Assembly: GCA_903826205.1 (NCBI GenBank)
Contig: CAIKDP010000383.1
Location: 1-64,000 of the forward strand
Source: Akkermansiaceae bacterium
Lineage (GTDB): Bacteria > Verrucomicrobiota > Verrucomicrobiia > Verrucomicrobiales > Akkermansiaceae
DNA length: 64,000 nt
Reading direction: 5' to 3'
Shown here: positions 1-10,065 of the stretch, in pieces
Position numbering within the stretch: the stretch's first letter is position 1
Layout of the letters: each line of letters begins with the position of its first letter
The notes under the pieces: model-generated
The model's input: the letters and a program-made list of their open reading frames with translations, nothing else
The model's database searches: none
What the model was told of the DNA's origin: nothing
Position numbers and translations under genes: made by a program

Positions 1-1574
1 AAGTCCCTAAGTCCCTGTTTGGTGGCAGTGGAAGTGGTCTGGGGGGCACGAAATGGCAGAATTCCCTCGCCTTCGCGGAAGAACCGATAGCTCGCACAGT
101 TCTTTGATGTCTGCTTGAGGCGGAACGTGATGCCGCCGAGTTCACGCTTGTCATACTTCGCCACGAGCCTTCCGAAGCTCATCAACCCCCGCCGCGCCGC
201 GAAGTCGATCCAGTCGAACATCTCATGGACGCTCTCGTCCTGCTGGACGAATTCCTGGAATTCCTTCTTGAGCAACTCCCTGTCACCGAACCGCGTGAAG
301 GCCAGTTCGAAGAATTCCCGCATCGCTTTGGTGGCCTGGTCGCCCGACACCTGGCTGTCTTCGTGTGGGCGGCACGGGTCCGGCAAACCGGCGCAGTGGA
401 GGATGCCGCCGACCACCCGCCCCCATTCCGGGAACGAGGTGAATGGCGACGGTCCATCCGGGCAACCCTGCCGCACCCATTCGTTGACCAAAGTGGCAAC
501 GGCGGAAAGCAGTTCCGACCGGTGGCGCCGCACCCAGCCCTTGATGTCGGTGTGGCGGTAGCGGTGGCCGTTGATGTCGTCGGGCGTGAAGCGCAGGCGG
601 ATCCGGCGGCAGCGGCGCTCGATGTCCGGTTCCCAGGTGGCGTTGTTAGCCGAGAACGAATACTCGGTCTCGTTAGGCAGGGTGATGGTTTCACTGACAC
701 CGAGGCGGCGATCCTCCCACACGCCCGAGTCGTCGGTGGCGGCTTCAAGCGACGCATACCGGACGTGGCCCTTCATGTTGGCCAGATGGAAAAACCGGCT
801 GCCGGCCATGAGGGCGGAGGTGATCCGTTTGCGCATCTCGTCATCGCATTCCTTGGAAAGCGGGGCGCAGATGATCGAGCGGCCGGTGTAGGCAAGGTGG
901 GTGATGTCGGCGCAGGTGTCCTTGCCGCAACCCTCGCGGTTGCCATCGAAGATCCACAGCGGTGAGCGCCGCCAGTCCATCAGCCCCCGGCAAAACGGCG
1001 TGATGAACCGGGCCAGCGCGTGAACCCGCGCCTGTTCGTCATGCCACCAGAACCCGCCGTGCTCGGGCAGGCCGAACAAATCCTGAAGCAGCCACCGCAA
1101 CGCCTCGCTCAGCCCCATCGTTTTGAACAACGGGGCGTGCGGGTTGAGCCAAGTGCCGAAGCGGGGGTCGTATCCGGGTGTTGGATAGACGAGTTTGCCA
1201 TCGTCGGACAGATGCGGCACCGGCACATCGAGCACGCGGTTGATGCGCGGCAGGCACGAACTGAAAAAACCGTTGACCAGCGTGATGCGGGCGTCCTGTT
1301 CGCTCATGCTTTTGGGCACGAACACCTCGTCGCCAGCCTCATCCTCGCGGGTCACACCGGTTTCGACGGTGCGCTCGACGGCGGTGACCAATTCCGCGGG
1401 TTTGATGACCGACAGCATCTGGCCGGGGATCGCGCCCTTTTTGGTGGCCTGTTCGACTGTCTTGATTTCCACGACGTTGTCGGCGAAGCGGAACATGTCG
1501 AGGGTTCGTTCATCTACATGCACGGGCTCCACAACCGCTGCACGGCGTTTGCCGCCGCCCCGCCAAATAGTCAT
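1..1574 (-). CDS. Phage/plasmid-type replication ATPase (primase-helicase-like), 3' end outside window
   Basis: Reading the minus strand from an ATG at 1574 gives one uninterrupted frame of about 524 codons that is still open at position 1, so the C-terminus lies outside the window. A purine-rich GGGGGCGGGG stretch precedes the ATG. The protein has a Walker-A-like GNREGCGKD, then a segment containing RKRITSAL, FHLANMKGHV, WEDRRLG and TLPNETE, and an arginine-rich ERRCRRIRL. This order resembles the ATPase part of primase/helicase-like proteins in Verrucomicrobia and Planctomycetes prophages and plasmids; that assignment is by memory of the family, not a search. The plus-strand frames in this interval are its shadows. 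It may be part of an integrated element to the left of the window. Confidence 0.72.
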   Translation of the reverse strand, partial: MTIWRGGGKRRAAVVEPVHVDERTLDMFRFADNVVEIKTVEQATKKGAIPGQMLSVIKPAELVTAVERTVETGVTREDEAGDEVFVPKSMSEQDARITLVNGFFSSCLPRINRVLDVPVPHLSDDGKLVYPTPGYDPRFGTWLNPHAPLFKTMGLSEALRWLLQDLFGLPEHGGFWWHDEQARVHALARFITPFCRGLMDWRRSPLWIFDGNREGCGKDTCADITHLAYTGRSIICAPLSKECDDEMRKRITSALMAGSRFFHLANMKGHVRYASLEAATDDSGVWEDRRLGVSETITLPNETEYSFSANNATWEPDIERRCRRIRLRFTPDDINGHRYRHTDIKGWVRRHRSELLSAVATLVNEWVRQGCPDGPSPFTSFPEWGRVVGGILHCAGLPDPCRPHEDSQVSGDQATKAMREFFELAFTRFGDRELLKKEFQEFVQQDESVHEMFDWIDFAARRGLMSFGRLVAKYDKRELGGITFRLKQTSKNCASYRFFREGEGILPFRAPQTTSTATKQGLRD

Positions 1575-1620
1575 TGACCCCGCCCCCATGCGCTACTACA
1601 TGTTCCCACTCCCAGCCACC

Positions 1621-1638
1621 ATAGCTTAGTTTAGCTAT
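1621..1638. repeat. Small inverted repeat upstream of the SASA esterase gene
   Basis: ATAGCT at 1621-1626 is repeated inverted as AGCTAT at 1633-1638 with a 6-nt spacer. No T-run follows it. It lies between the divergent replication ATPase and esterase genes and could be an operator, but six-base arms can also occur by chance. Confidence 0.25.
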
Positions 1639-1698
1639 CCTTTGGCCGAAGGTCGGGGACCGCCTCAAAGCCAGTCATCCAATTGATTAAACCACACC

Positions 1699-2598
1699 AT
1701 GAAACACGCCCTCATTGCGCTAGCCGTCCTCTGCTTGCCGGCCTTGTCAGTCCGCGCCGAACCAGTCGATCTGATTCTGGTGTCGGGTCAATCCAATGCG
1801 GTGGGCTTTTGCGCCAACCCGTCCGAGGTGTTTCTTGAGCCCAACGACAAGAACATCCTGTTTTGGTGGCGGTGCGGCGACCCGCCGGCCGATGCCCACG
1901 ACTCCACCAGCGGCGACAAATGGACCCATCTGCAACCCCAGCCGCGCGGCAATCCGCTGCGCGGCAATAACCCGCCGCGCCAATACGGCAACTTCATGTG
2001 GCCCGATGGCGGGTTCGGCCCCGAGATTGGCTTCGCCCGCACCCTCTATGCCGCCGAAAACAAGGCCGGCCAGCCCGTCAAGCGTATCGCGGTGCTGAAG
2101 GCTGCCTTCAGCGGCACCGGCATGCGCACCGATTGGAACCCCGCCGACCCCGGCGAAGGTGGCGCCTGCTACCGCGCCTTGGTCAACGAAGCCAAAGCCG
2201 CCGCCACCGCCGCCCGCGCTCAGGGCGTCACGTTCCGGGTCCGCGCGCTGGTCTGGGTCCAAGGCGAGACAGATGCCACCGAGGCCGACGCCCCCAACTA
2301 CGAGAAGGCGCTGGCGGCGATGCTTGCCGCCTTGCGCAAGGACCTCAACTCCCCGCGCATGATCGCGCTGGTGGGCATCAACGCCCAGTTTGGCGGCGGC
2401 AAAAACGCGTTTATGCCCAAGATCATCGAGGCCCAAAAGGCCCTTGGCAAAAAGGACCCGCGCTGTGCCTATGTCGATACCGCCGGCCTGGGTATCGTCG
2501 ATGCCGCCCACTTCAACACCGCCGGCACCCTCGAAATGGGCAAACGCTTCGCCGAAACCTTGCAAAAACTCGAGGGCCAAACGGCCGTACGCAAGTGA
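1699..2598 (+). CDS. SASA-family carbohydrate esterase (sialate O-acetylesterase-like), secreted
   Basis: A 299-residue protein with an N-terminal signal peptide (hydrophobic stretch to about residue 18, then VRA-EP). It has the family's GQSN block with the likely nucleophile Ser32, a central VWVQGETD block, and a C-terminal DAAH with Asp268 and His271 that completes an SGNH-type triad. Known members of this family (DUF303/SASA) remove acetyl groups from sugars, including plant polysaccharides. It probably acts in the periplasm or outside the cell, in keeping with the GH95-like hydrolase and sugar isomerase-like genes nearby. The true substrate cannot be read from the sequence. Confidence 0.85.
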   Translation: MKHALIALAVLCLPALSVRAEPVDLILVSGQSNAVGFCANPSEVFLEPNDKNILFWWRCGDPPADAHDSTSGDKWTHLQPQPRGNPLRGNNPPRQYGNFMWPDGGFGPEIGFARTLYAAENKAGQPVKRIAVLKAAFSGTGMRTDWNPADPGEGGACYRALVNEAKAAATAARAQGVTFRVRALVWVQGETDATEADAPNYEKALAAMLAALRKDLNSPRMIALVGINAQFGGGKNAFMPKIIEAQKALGKKDPRCAYVDTAGLGIVDAAHFNTAGTLEMGKRFAETLQKLEGQTAVRK

Positions 2599-3336
2599 CC
2601 CATGCCCGCGGCAAGCAACGGGGATTTCCACATCAAGACCGGTAACAACCGCTTCACGCTGGATTGATGCCTGATGTGTTAGAGTCGGAAGTGTTCCGGC
2701 ACAAACCCCAGATCGGTGGCTTCCGCCACGGCCAGGGCGGCGCTGAGCGGGCCTGAGACGATCAGGATGGTAGCAGTCAAGCGCCCCGCTTACTGCGTCT
2801 TGGCTGCCGCCGCTTTCTCTTTTTTGACCAACTGGCGGCATTCCTTCAACAGCTCCAAATGTTCGCGGGTGAAGCGCGGGTTGAGGGGCGTTGAGGAGGC
2901 GGAGGAGCACATGCCCACTCTGGTGCCGATTATTCCAATGAAATTCCTCGACCCTGCGGGATGGATGGGTAACTCCGAGGCTCGTGGTAATTCTGGCTTC
3001 AATCGTCGCTATGGCTGGTCCGCGCTCGCAAGAGCCGACTGGCTCACTGCCTAACGAAACGGCTGGTGACAAATGAGTGACAAACTGCGCGGGAACTTCC
3101 GGCCGCCATCCCAGCAAGCGCGGAAAAGGCGGGGGCCCCATGCCACGGTGAAGCTCGGGTCGGCTTCGGTGCCACCAAGGCATTTCCGAAGACTGAAGAG
3201 TTTCACGTCCACCAAGCCGATTCCGCCCGGGTGATTCGCGTCCATGTTTCCGACGCGCGCCGCGTCGGCGATTTTATTTGCAGACTGTGCGCAATGTCTT
3301 GCCAAGCACGGGAATCCTCCGTATTTCCCTTAGACC
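2599..3336. other. 738-bp gap with probable gene remnants on the minus strand
   Basis: No convincing intact gene is seen. On the minus strand, frames ending at 2790 (lysine-rich tail KECRQLVKKEKAAAAKTQ) and just below 2690 (tail LGFVPEHFRL) both look like genuine C-termini, but neither has a credible start or body. They lie in the same frame, separated by a TAA. A plus-strand frame of 54 codons starts at 3073 (MSDKLRGNFRPPS) and resembles nothing I recognise. The interval is best read as decayed sequence. Confidence 0.4.
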
Positions 3337-4224
3337 ATGTATTGGAAATCCACCCTCTCAGCCACGCTTCTCAGCACGCTTGCCGCCTCGGCACAACTGC
3401 CGAACTTCAACATGCCCGCCATGGATGCCGCGCGTGCCACCTTCCATCAAACCAGCGATTTGGACTTGGACAACGGCGCGGGCAGCCTGGGAATCACCCA
3501 GTTCGAACTCCGCTCGGCACTGTCCCGGCCCATCACCCTGGCCAACGGCTGGCTCGTCGTGCCGCTCGCCGAATACACCCTGACCCACCTCGACTTCAGC
3601 AACCGGCCGGCAGGCTTTCCCATGCACGACGAAGACCTGCATTCGCTCGGACTGAGCGCCTTCGCCGTCTCGATGAGCGACAGCTCACCGTGGATCTACG
3701 GCGCCTGGGCCCGCGCGGAACTCGCGTCCGATTTCAAATCCATCAACGGCGACGATTTCACCTTCGACGTCGCTGCCGGCGGCGGCTACCGCTTCAACGA
3801 CCATTTCATCCTGGGGGTCGGCGCCGCGGTCTGCAACCTCAACGGCAATCTCACCTGCTACCCCGGCATCGGCTTCGATTGGATCGTCAATGACGACGTC
3901 CGCATCGGCCTCTACGGCCCGGCCTTCATCGCTTCTTATACCTATTCCCGGGATTGGTCGTTCTCCTTCCGCACCAAAGCCTGCGGCGGCATCTGGAATG
4001 TCAGCGACAACGCCGCCGGCTCGCGCTCGATCGATCTCACGTCCTATCAGTTAGGCGTGTTTGCCGACCGCCGTCTAACCGACAAACTCTGGCTCTCCTT
4101 CGGGGTCGGCATGGTGATTGCCAACAACATCAAATACACCACGCCCCACGGCGACACGCTCTTCGAGCGGGATGCCGACGCCGGCCTGTCCGGCCAGCTC
4201 GGCCTGCGGCTCAAGGCGTGGTGA
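3337..4224 (+). CDS. Putative outer-membrane beta-barrel protein (DUF6268-like)
   Basis: A 295-residue protein with a short N-terminal signal sequence ending near ASA-QL. The remainder alternates polar and hydrophobic residues in strand-length blocks, such as LANGWLVVPLAEYTL, FDVAAGGGYRF and KLWLSFGVGMVI, and ends in the aromatic GLRLKAW, as is common for Gram-negative outer-membrane barrels. It resembles the DUF6268 outer-membrane family. Its function is unknown. It is transcribed in the same direction as the following cytochrome-like gene but is separated from it by 203 bp. Confidence 0.6.
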   Translation: MYWKSTLSATLLSTLAASAQLPNFNMPAMDAARATFHQTSDLDLDNGAGSLGITQFELRSALSRPITLANGWLVVPLAEYTLTHLDFSNRPAGFPMHDEDLHSLGLSAFAVSMSDSSPWIYGAWARAELASDFKSINGDDFTFDVAAGGGYRFNDHFILGVGAAVCNLNGNLTCYPGIGFDWIVNDDVRIGLYGPAFIASYTYSRDWSFSFRTKACGGIWNVSDNAAGSRSIDLTSYQLGVFADRRLTDKLWLSFGVGMVIANNIKYTTPHGDTLFERDADAGLSGQLGLRLKAW

Positions 4225-4427
4225 TGGCGGGAGGACGGGCGCTTGACACGTCGCCGCCGGCTGTGTGACATAGCCAAAAAACCCTCCCATCCGGCTTGGA
4301 TGCCGCGATTTTACCGGCCTGGCGAAAAAAATGACTTTCCATTCTTTAATTCTTCGCAACAATTGCGTGCTATCCTCCGTTATGAGACGCCTGCCGTCGC
4401 GGCAACCGTCACAATCGCCTATCTCGC

Positions 4428-6026
4428 ATGGAATCCGCACCCGCCACATCTGCTGCCAAGCCAATCGCCCGCGTGCGCTGGCTTCTGGTGGCCTCCCTCG
4501 GTCTTGGTCTGGCCGTTGCCGCGCTTTTGATCGACAAGGTCGCCTGGGACGGGACGCCGCCGGAGGTGGCGCAGTGGATAGGTCGCTTTCACCCCTTTGT
4601 GTTGCACTTTCCGATTGTGCTGTTGCTGATGGCGCTGGCCTTTGAGGCCGCACGCCTGCCGGTCCTGCGTCGGCTTCTGCCCTGTCCCGATGCATCGACG
4701 GTCACCGTGATATTGGCGTGGGGCGCGGCGGGATGCACGCTGGGGGGCGGCTGTGGTTGGTTGCTGGCCCAGAGCGGTGGCTACGAGAAGGAATTGTTGG
4801 ACCGCCACCTGTGGGCGGGGGCGGCCACGGCTTTGGGTGCCAACCTTGCGCTCATTTTCCGGCTTTCCTCGAGTCGTATCGGGGCTGGCGTGCTCCACGG
4901 CATCTCCAATGCCATCCTGGTTCTAACATGCGGGATCATGGCGGTGGCCGGCCACTACGGCGCGAGCCTCACCCACGGCGAAACCTACCTGACGGATCAC
5001 GCGCCGGATGCGGTCCGCAAGATTGTCGGGCTCAAGCCCAAGCGCGATGCCAACGCACTGGTGATCAAGCCCACCGGGCAGCGCCTGCTGTGGGACGAGG
5101 TCGTTCAACCGATTTTGGAGGAGCGCTGCAATTCCTGCCATCACGAGGGCAAGATGAAGGGGGGGCTGCGCCTCGACAGTCTTGCCGGCGTGCTCAAGGG
5201 CGGGGCGAGTGGAGCCGCTATTACCCCCGGCAATCCCAAGGACAGCCTTGTCTTGAAACGCCTCCACCTTGACCCCGACGACGAGAAGCACATGCCGCCG
5301 CAAGGCAAACCCCAACCCACCGCGGAACAAATCACTGTGCTGAATTTCTGGATCGAAAACGGAGCCCCCGGCGACAAAACGGTCGGCGATTATGAGCTCA
5401 CCGCCGCCGTCCGTGCCGCCCTCGATTCCCTGCTCACCCCTGCCCAGCGCAAGACCTTGGAGGCCAAGATCCAAGCCGAGGCCGCAGCCCTCGAAACGGC
5501 GCTGGCCACGTTGCGCAGCCGCTTGCCGGGCCGCCTCGCGTGCGTGGTTCCCGGCCAGCCGGAACTGGAATATGCGCCCGGCATTCATGCGGCCGAAGTC
5601 GGCGACGCCCAGCTCAACGCCCTGGCCCCGGTGGCCGGCAGTGTGGTCGCCATGGAACTCCAGCAAACCCGGGTGACCGATGCCGGGCTGGCTGCGCTCG
5701 CGCCCTTTGTCAAACTGCGCAACCTTCAACTCCAGAACACCGCGCTCAGCGATGCGGGCTTGGTGCATGTGGGCAAAGTCGCCTCGTTGGAGGTCGTCAA
5801 CCTCTATGGCACGGGCGTGAGTGATGCCGGCCTGCAACACCTCGCGCCTCTGAAACATTTGAAAAAAGTTTATCTATGGCAATCGCAGGTCACCGAGGAA
5901 GGTGCCAGTCAACTCCGCGCCGCCGTACCCGGCGTTGACGTCAACCTCAGTCTGCCTACAACTTCAAAATCGGCGGCAGCGGCGGGCAAGGACGCGTCCG
6001 CCAGCCCCTCCGCCAACCCACCCTGA
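4428..6026 (+). CDS. Membrane-anchored c-type cytochrome (DUF2231-like + PSCyt1 + leucine-rich repeats)
   Basis: The 532-residue product has about five transmembrane segments in its first 185 residues, with HPFVLHFPIVLLL typical of DUF2231 proteins. A PSCyt1-type heme-binding CNSCH follows (Cys234, Cys237, His238), with the conserved LRLDSLAG and MPPQGKPQPT blocks. The C-terminal third contains leucine-rich repeats of the form VTDAGLAALAPF, and the tail is rich in alanine, serine and proline. It lies directly upstream of the PSCyt1/PSCyt2/PSD1 and DUF1501 genes and almost certainly forms an operon with them. The heme and membrane domains suggest an electron-transfer or sensing role in the periplasm, but this is inference. 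Confidence 0.8.
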   Translation: MESAPATSAAKPIARVRWLLVASLGLGLAVAALLIDKVAWDGTPPEVAQWIGRFHPFVLHFPIVLLLMALAFEAARLPVLRRLLPCPDASTVTVILAWGAAGCTLGGGCGWLLAQSGGYEKELLDRHLWAGAATALGANLALIFRLSSSRIGAGVLHGISNAILVLTCGIMAVAGHYGASLTHGETYLTDHAPDAVRKIVGLKPKRDANALVIKPTGQRLLWDEVVQPILEERCNSCHHEGKMKGGLRLDSLAGVLKGGASGAAITPGNPKDSLVLKRLHLDPDDEKHMPPQGKPQPTAEQITVLNFWIENGAPGDKTVGDYELTAAVRAALDSLLTPAQRKTLEAKIQAEAAALETALATLRSRLPGRLACVVPGQPELEYAPGIHAAEVGDAQLNALAPVAGSVVAMELQQTRVTDAGLAALAPFVKLRNLQLQNTALSDAGLVHVGKVASLEVVNLYGTGVSDAGLQHLAPLKHLKKVYLWQSQVTEEGASQLRAAVPGVDVNLSLPTTSKSAAAAGKDASASPSANPP

Positions 6027-6036
6027 CCCGCCCGCC

Positions 6037-8586
6037 ATGAAACTCCCCAGCTCGCTTGCCCTTGTCGGGTCCCTGGTTGTTGCCGGCGGCATCATCGTTG
6101 GGATTAACTACGTGCCCGGGGTAGCGTGGAAACGCTTCGCCGGCGAGGAGGAAAAAATCCAGGTGCGCGTCGATCCCGCGCCCGCCGGCCAGGCGCTGCC
6201 TGAAGTGGTGACCTTCAACACCCACATCCAGCCTCTGCTTTCCGAGAATTGTTATCTCTGCCATGGTCCCGACTCCGGCTCCCGCAAGGCGGACCTGCGT
6301 CTGGATCGCGCCGAGTTTGCCTTCAGGCCGATGAAAAGCGGGCAACCTGCGATCACCAAGGGTCAGGCTGCCAGTTCCGAGGTCATAAGGCGGATGCGGC
6401 ACAAGGACCCCAAGGAGGTTATGCCGCCGCCACAATCGCGCAAGGTCGTTTCCGAACGCGATATCGCCCTGATCGAGAAATGGATCAACCAAGGGGCCGC
6501 TTATGAGGAACATTGGTCGTTCATCCCGCCCAAACGCCCGGCTGTCCCGGATGTGTTAGATTCCGCCTGGCCAAAATCCCCCATCGACCGCTTCATCCTC
6601 GCCCGCCTCGAAAAGGACAACCTCGCTCCCGCCCCCGCAGCCGACAAGGCCGCCTTGCTGCGCCGTGTCACCCTCGATCTAACCGGCCTGCCGCCGACCC
6701 CGGAAGCGGTGGACGCCTTTGTCGCCGATACCCGCCCCGAGGCTTATGAAAAAGCCGTCGATGGTTTGCTAGCCTCGCCCGCCTACGGCGAGCATCAGGC
6801 GCGCTATTGGCTGGATGCGGCCCGTTACGCCGACACCCACGGCATTCACATCGACAACTACCGCAGCATCTGGCCCTACCGCGACTGGGTGATCAATGCG
6901 TTCAACGCCAACCAGCGTTATGACCAGTTCAGCCTTGAGCAACTTGCGGGCGACCTGTTGCCCAACCCGACCTTGGAACAACAAATTGCCACCGGCTTCC
7001 ACCGTTGCCTGGCCACCACCGGCGAAGGCGGCGCCATCGCTGAGGAATACCTCGCCACTTACGCCAAGGACCGGGTGTCCACCACCTCGACAGTTTGGCT
7101 GGGTCTAACCACCGGCTGCGCGGCCTGCCACGACCACAAGTTTGATCCGATCTCGCAGAAGGATTTCTATCAACTCAGCGCGTTTTTCCGCAACAACCCG
7201 ATGTCCGCCCTCGACGGCAACTCCGCGGATCATGCCCCTAACCTTAAAGTCCCCACGCCGCAGGACACCGCGCGCTGGCGCGAACTCAACGCATTGCTGC
7301 CGGCAAAACAACAGGCGCTTAAAGATGCCGAAAAGACCCAGGCCGAACAACCCAAGCCACCGCCACCCGCTGTGACCGATCCTTCCCCGCAGGCGGACCC
7401 CGGATCTAACATTAATAACGCCCCATCCCCGGTCGAGGTGCTCCGGCGCGAGATCGCCGCCCTGCAGGCCGAAGCCGAGGCGATCCACAAGCGCGGTGTG
7501 ACCACCCTGGTGATGAAGGAGAATCCCGAGGAGCCGTCCGCCTTCATTCTCAACCGCGGCGATTACACCCAGAAAAAGGACAAGGTGGGGGCTGATGTTC
7601 CTGCCGTCTTTGGCGTGCGCATCGCCAAGGCCGACCCCAAGAACCGCCTCGGCCTCGCCCGCTGGCTCATTCATCCCGACCACCCGCTCACCGCCCGCGT
7701 CACCGTCAACCGGTATTGGCAGCAGGTTTTCGGCACCGGTCTGGTGGCCTCGTCGGAAGACTTCGGCGTCATGGGCGAACGACCGGTCCACCCTGAATTG
7801 CTCGACTGGCTCGCCCTCGAGTTCCGCGACAGCGGCTGGGATGTGAAGAATCTCCTGAAATTGTTAGTGACCTCCGCCGCCTACCGTCAATCCGGCGTGA
7901 CCACTCCGGCCAAGCTCGAACACGACCCCACCAATCGACTCCTGTCCCGCGGACCGCGCCAACGCCTGGACGGCGAGATGATTCGCGACCAGGCGCTGTT
8001 CGTCAGTGGGCTGTTAGTCAACCGGCTCGGCGGTCCCAGCGTCAAATCCTATCAGCCCGATGGCGTGTGGGAATCGGTGGCCATGAAGGAATCCAACACC
8101 AGCAAGTACGTGCGGGACAGCGGCGACGCCCTATACCGCCGCAGCCTTTACACGTTTTGGAAACGCAGCGCGCCGCATCCCGCGCTGGATGCCTTCGGCA
8201 CCCCGTCCCGCGAAAACTGCACGGTCCGCCGCGAACGCACCAACACCCCGCTCCAAGCCCTCGTGACCCTCAACGACATCCAGTTTGTCGAGGCCGCACG
8301 CGTCCTCGCCGAGCGCGTTCTCAAACAAAAAGCCACCGATGCCGAACGCTTCGACTGGCTCTACCGTTTGGTGCTGGCACGCCCGCCCAAACCGGCCGAA
8401 CTGCCGGTCCTGACCGCGGATCTAACGGATTTTCGGACCACCTTCGGCAAATCCCAAGACGCCGCCAAGAAACTTGTAGGCTACGGCGAGCGCGCGCCGG
8501 ACGCGTCCCTCGCCGTCGCGGAACTGGCGGCATGGACGCTGGTCGCCAGCGAGACCCTCAACCTCGATGAAGCCCTCAACCGGTAA
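6037..8586 (+). CDS. PSCyt1-PSCyt2-PSD1 (DUF1549/DUF1553) planctomycete-type cytochrome protein
   Basis: The ATG at 6037 begins a lysine-containing signal/anchor segment 10 bp after the previous stop, so the longer frame upstream is not used. The 849-residue protein has a PSCyt1 domain with CYLCH (Cys72, Cys75, His76), a DUF1549 domain with [12 protein letters not shown] and [12 protein letters not shown] (Cys361 region), and a C-terminal DUF1553 domain ([43 protein letters not shown]). Two CxxCH sites imply two covalent hemes. Such proteins are expanded in Planctomycetes and Verrucomicrobia and are usually paired with DUF1501 proteins, as here. Their biochemical activity is unproven; roles in polysaccharide breakdown are often proposed from context. 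Confidence 0.92.
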   Translation: MKLPSSLALVGSLVVAGGIIVGINYVPGVAWKRFAGEEEKIQVRVDPAPAGQALPEVVTFNTHIQPLLSENCYLCHGPDSGSRKADLRLDRAEFAFRPMKSGQPAITKGQAASSEVIRRMRHKDPKEVMPPPQSRKVVSERDIALIEKWINQGAAYEEHWSFIPPKRPAVPDVLDSAWPKSPIDRFILARLEKDNLAPAPAADKAALLRRVTLDLTGLPPTPEAVDAFVADTRPEAYEKAVDGLLASPAYGEHQARYWLDAARYADTHGIHIDNYRSIWPYRDWVINAFNANQRYDQFSLEQLAGDLLPNPTLEQQIATGFHRCLATTGEGGAIAEEYLATYAKDRVSTTSTVWLGLTTGCAACHDHKFDPISQKDFYQLSAFFRNNPMSALDGNSADHAPNLKVPTPQDTARWRELNALLPAKQQALKDAEKTQAEQPKPPPPAVTDPSPQADPGSNINNAPSPVEVLRREIAALQAEAEAIHKRGVTTLVMKENPEEPSAFILNRGDYTQKKDKVGADVPAVFGVRIAKADPKNRLGLARWLIHPDHPLTARVTVNRYWQQVFGTGLVASSEDFGVMGERPVHPELLDWLALEFRDSGWDVKNLLKLLVTSAAYRQSGVTTPAKLEHDPTNRLLSRGPRQRLDGEMIRDQALFVSGLLVNRLGGPSVKSYQPDGVWESVAMKESNTSKYVRDSGDALYRRSLYTFWKRSAPHPALDAFGTPSRENCTVRRERTNTPLQALVTLNDIQFVEAARVLAERVLKQKATDAERFDWLYRLVLARPPKPAELPVLTADLTDFRTTFGKSQDAAKKLVGYGERAPDASLAVAELAAWTLVASETLNLDEALNR

Positions 8587-8604
8587 TCCCACCCGTTCCA
8601 ACCC

Positions 8605-10062
8605 ATGGCCTGCGAATCCTACCATCGTTTCCTGACCCGCCGCGACTTCTTCGGCCAGTCCGCGCGCGGCCTCGGCGTGGCGGCCCTTGCCAGCTTGTTA
8701 GGTGAGAGCCTGCGCGGCGACACCGGCGCGGCGCTGGCCGTTGACAAGCTGCTGCCGCACTTCGCGCCCAAGGCGAAGCGCGTGATCTATCTGTTTATGT
8801 TAGGTGCGCCGTCGCAACTCGACCTGCTCGATTACAAACCCGGGCTGGACAAGCTTTTCGACGTTGATCTGCCTGATTCCATCCGCAAGGGCCAGCGGCT
8901 CACCGGCATGACTTCCGGCCAGGCGCGGTTTCCCGTGGCGCCCACCAAGTTCAAGTTTGCCCGACACGGGCAGGCCGGTACATGGTTCAGCGAGCTGTTG
9001 CCGTGGACGGCGAAGATGGCCGACGACCTGTGCGTGATCAAGACGATGCACACCGAGGCGATCAATCACGAACCCGCCAACAGCCTGATCAACACCGGCA
9101 ACATGAATGCCGGCAAGCCCTCGATCGGCTCATGGCTGTCCTACGGCCTGGGCTCGATGAACGAGAACCTGCCCGCCTTCGTCGTCCTCCACGCCCAACA
9201 TTCCAATCCCAATTCCAACGTCCAGGCCATCTCCGCCCGCCTCTGGTCGAGCGGACCACTGCCATCCCAACACAGCGGTGTGGCCATCCGTCCCACCGGT
9301 GGCGGCATCCAATACCTTGACGACCCGCCCGGCATGGACCGCGCCACCCGCCGCCGCATGCTCGACGGTCTCGCCGCCCTCAACCACCAGGAGGCGGACG
9401 CCTTTCTCGACCCGGAAACCCTCACCCGTATCGCACAGTATGAAATGGCCTTCCGCATGCAGGCGTCGGTGCCGGAGCTCACCGATCTATCAAAAGAACC
9501 CGAGCGTGTGCGCGAGCTGTACGGCCCGGATGTGAAAAAGCCCGGCAGTTTCGCCCACTGCGCGCTGCTCGCCCGCCGCATGGCCGAACGCGGCGTGCGT
9601 TTCACCCAGATCTATCACCGCGGCTGGGATCAGCACGGCACCTTGCCCGAACACCTCAGCTCGCAGTGCATGGATGTGGACCAGGCGTGTTACGCCCTCG
9701 TCCAGGATCTCAAGGCCAGAGGTATGTTAGATGATACCCTCGTCATCTGGGGCGGTGAATTCGGCCGCACTGTTTACAGTCAGGGCAAACTCACCCGTGA
9801 CGATTACGGCCGCGACCATCATCCGAAGAACTTCTGCATCTGGATGGCCGGCGGCGGCGTCAAGCGCGGCATGACTTATGGCGAAACCGACGATTTTTCC
9901 TACAACATCGTCCAAGACCCGGTCCACATCCGCGACTTCCACGCCACCCTGCTGCAGTTGCTAGGCATCGACCACTCACGCATGGGCATCCGCAGCCAGG
10001 GCCTCGACATCCGCCTCACCGGCGTGGAACCCGCCAAGGTCATCAAGGACATCCTCGCCTGA
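8605..10062 (+). CDS. DUF1501 protein (Tat-exported, sulfatase/phosphatase-fold-like)
   Basis: A 485-residue protein whose N-terminus [19 protein letters not shown] is a twin-arginine export signal. Family blocks are visible: [57 protein letters not shown] and [24 protein letters not shown]1501 proteins resemble alkaline-phosphatase-superfamily enzymes and accompany DUF1549/DUF1553 proteins, so the two products are likely to work together in the periplasm. It starts 18 bp after the upstream gene and ends 3 bp from the end of the convergent NHL-repeat gene. Confidence 0.92.
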   Translation: MACESYHRFLTRRDFFGQSARGLGVAALASLLGESLRGDTGAALAVDKLLPHFAPKAKRVIYLFMLGAPSQLDLLDYKPGLDKLFDVDLPDSIRKGQRLTGMTSGQARFPVAPTKFKFARHGQAGTWFSELLPWTAKMADDLCVIKTMHTEAINHEPANSLINTGNMNAGKPSIGSWLSYGLGSMNENLPAFVVLHAQHSNPNSNVQAISARLWSSGPLPSQHSGVAIRPTGGGIQYLDDPPGMDRATRRRMLDGLAALNHQEADAFLDPETLTRIAQYEMAFRMQASVPELTDLSKEPERVRELYGPDVKKPGSFAHCALLARRMAERGVRFTQIYHRGWDQHGTLPEHLSSQCMDVDQACYALVQDLKARGMLDDTLVIWGGEFGRTVYSQGKLTRDDYGRDHHPKNFCIWMAGGGVKRGMTYGETDDFSYNIVQDPVHIRDFHATLLQLLGIDHSRMGIRSQGLDIRLTGVEPAKVIKDILA

Positions 10063-10065
10063 GGT

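Noticed and set aside
554-570. Another ops-like GGCGGTAGCGG sequence
   Set aside because: It lies inside the replication ATPase gene on the opposite strand, with no leader, no flanking ACCAAGG and no polysaccharide gene downstream.
225-965. A 246-codon open frame on the plus strand at the left edge
   Set aside because: It is antisense to the replication ATPase frame, which has coherent motifs and remains open for over 500 codons.
1747-3183. A 478-codon open frame on the minus strand
   Set aside because: It is antisense to the SASA esterase, whose signal peptide and catalytic motifs are clear; its translation is low-complexity and matches nothing.
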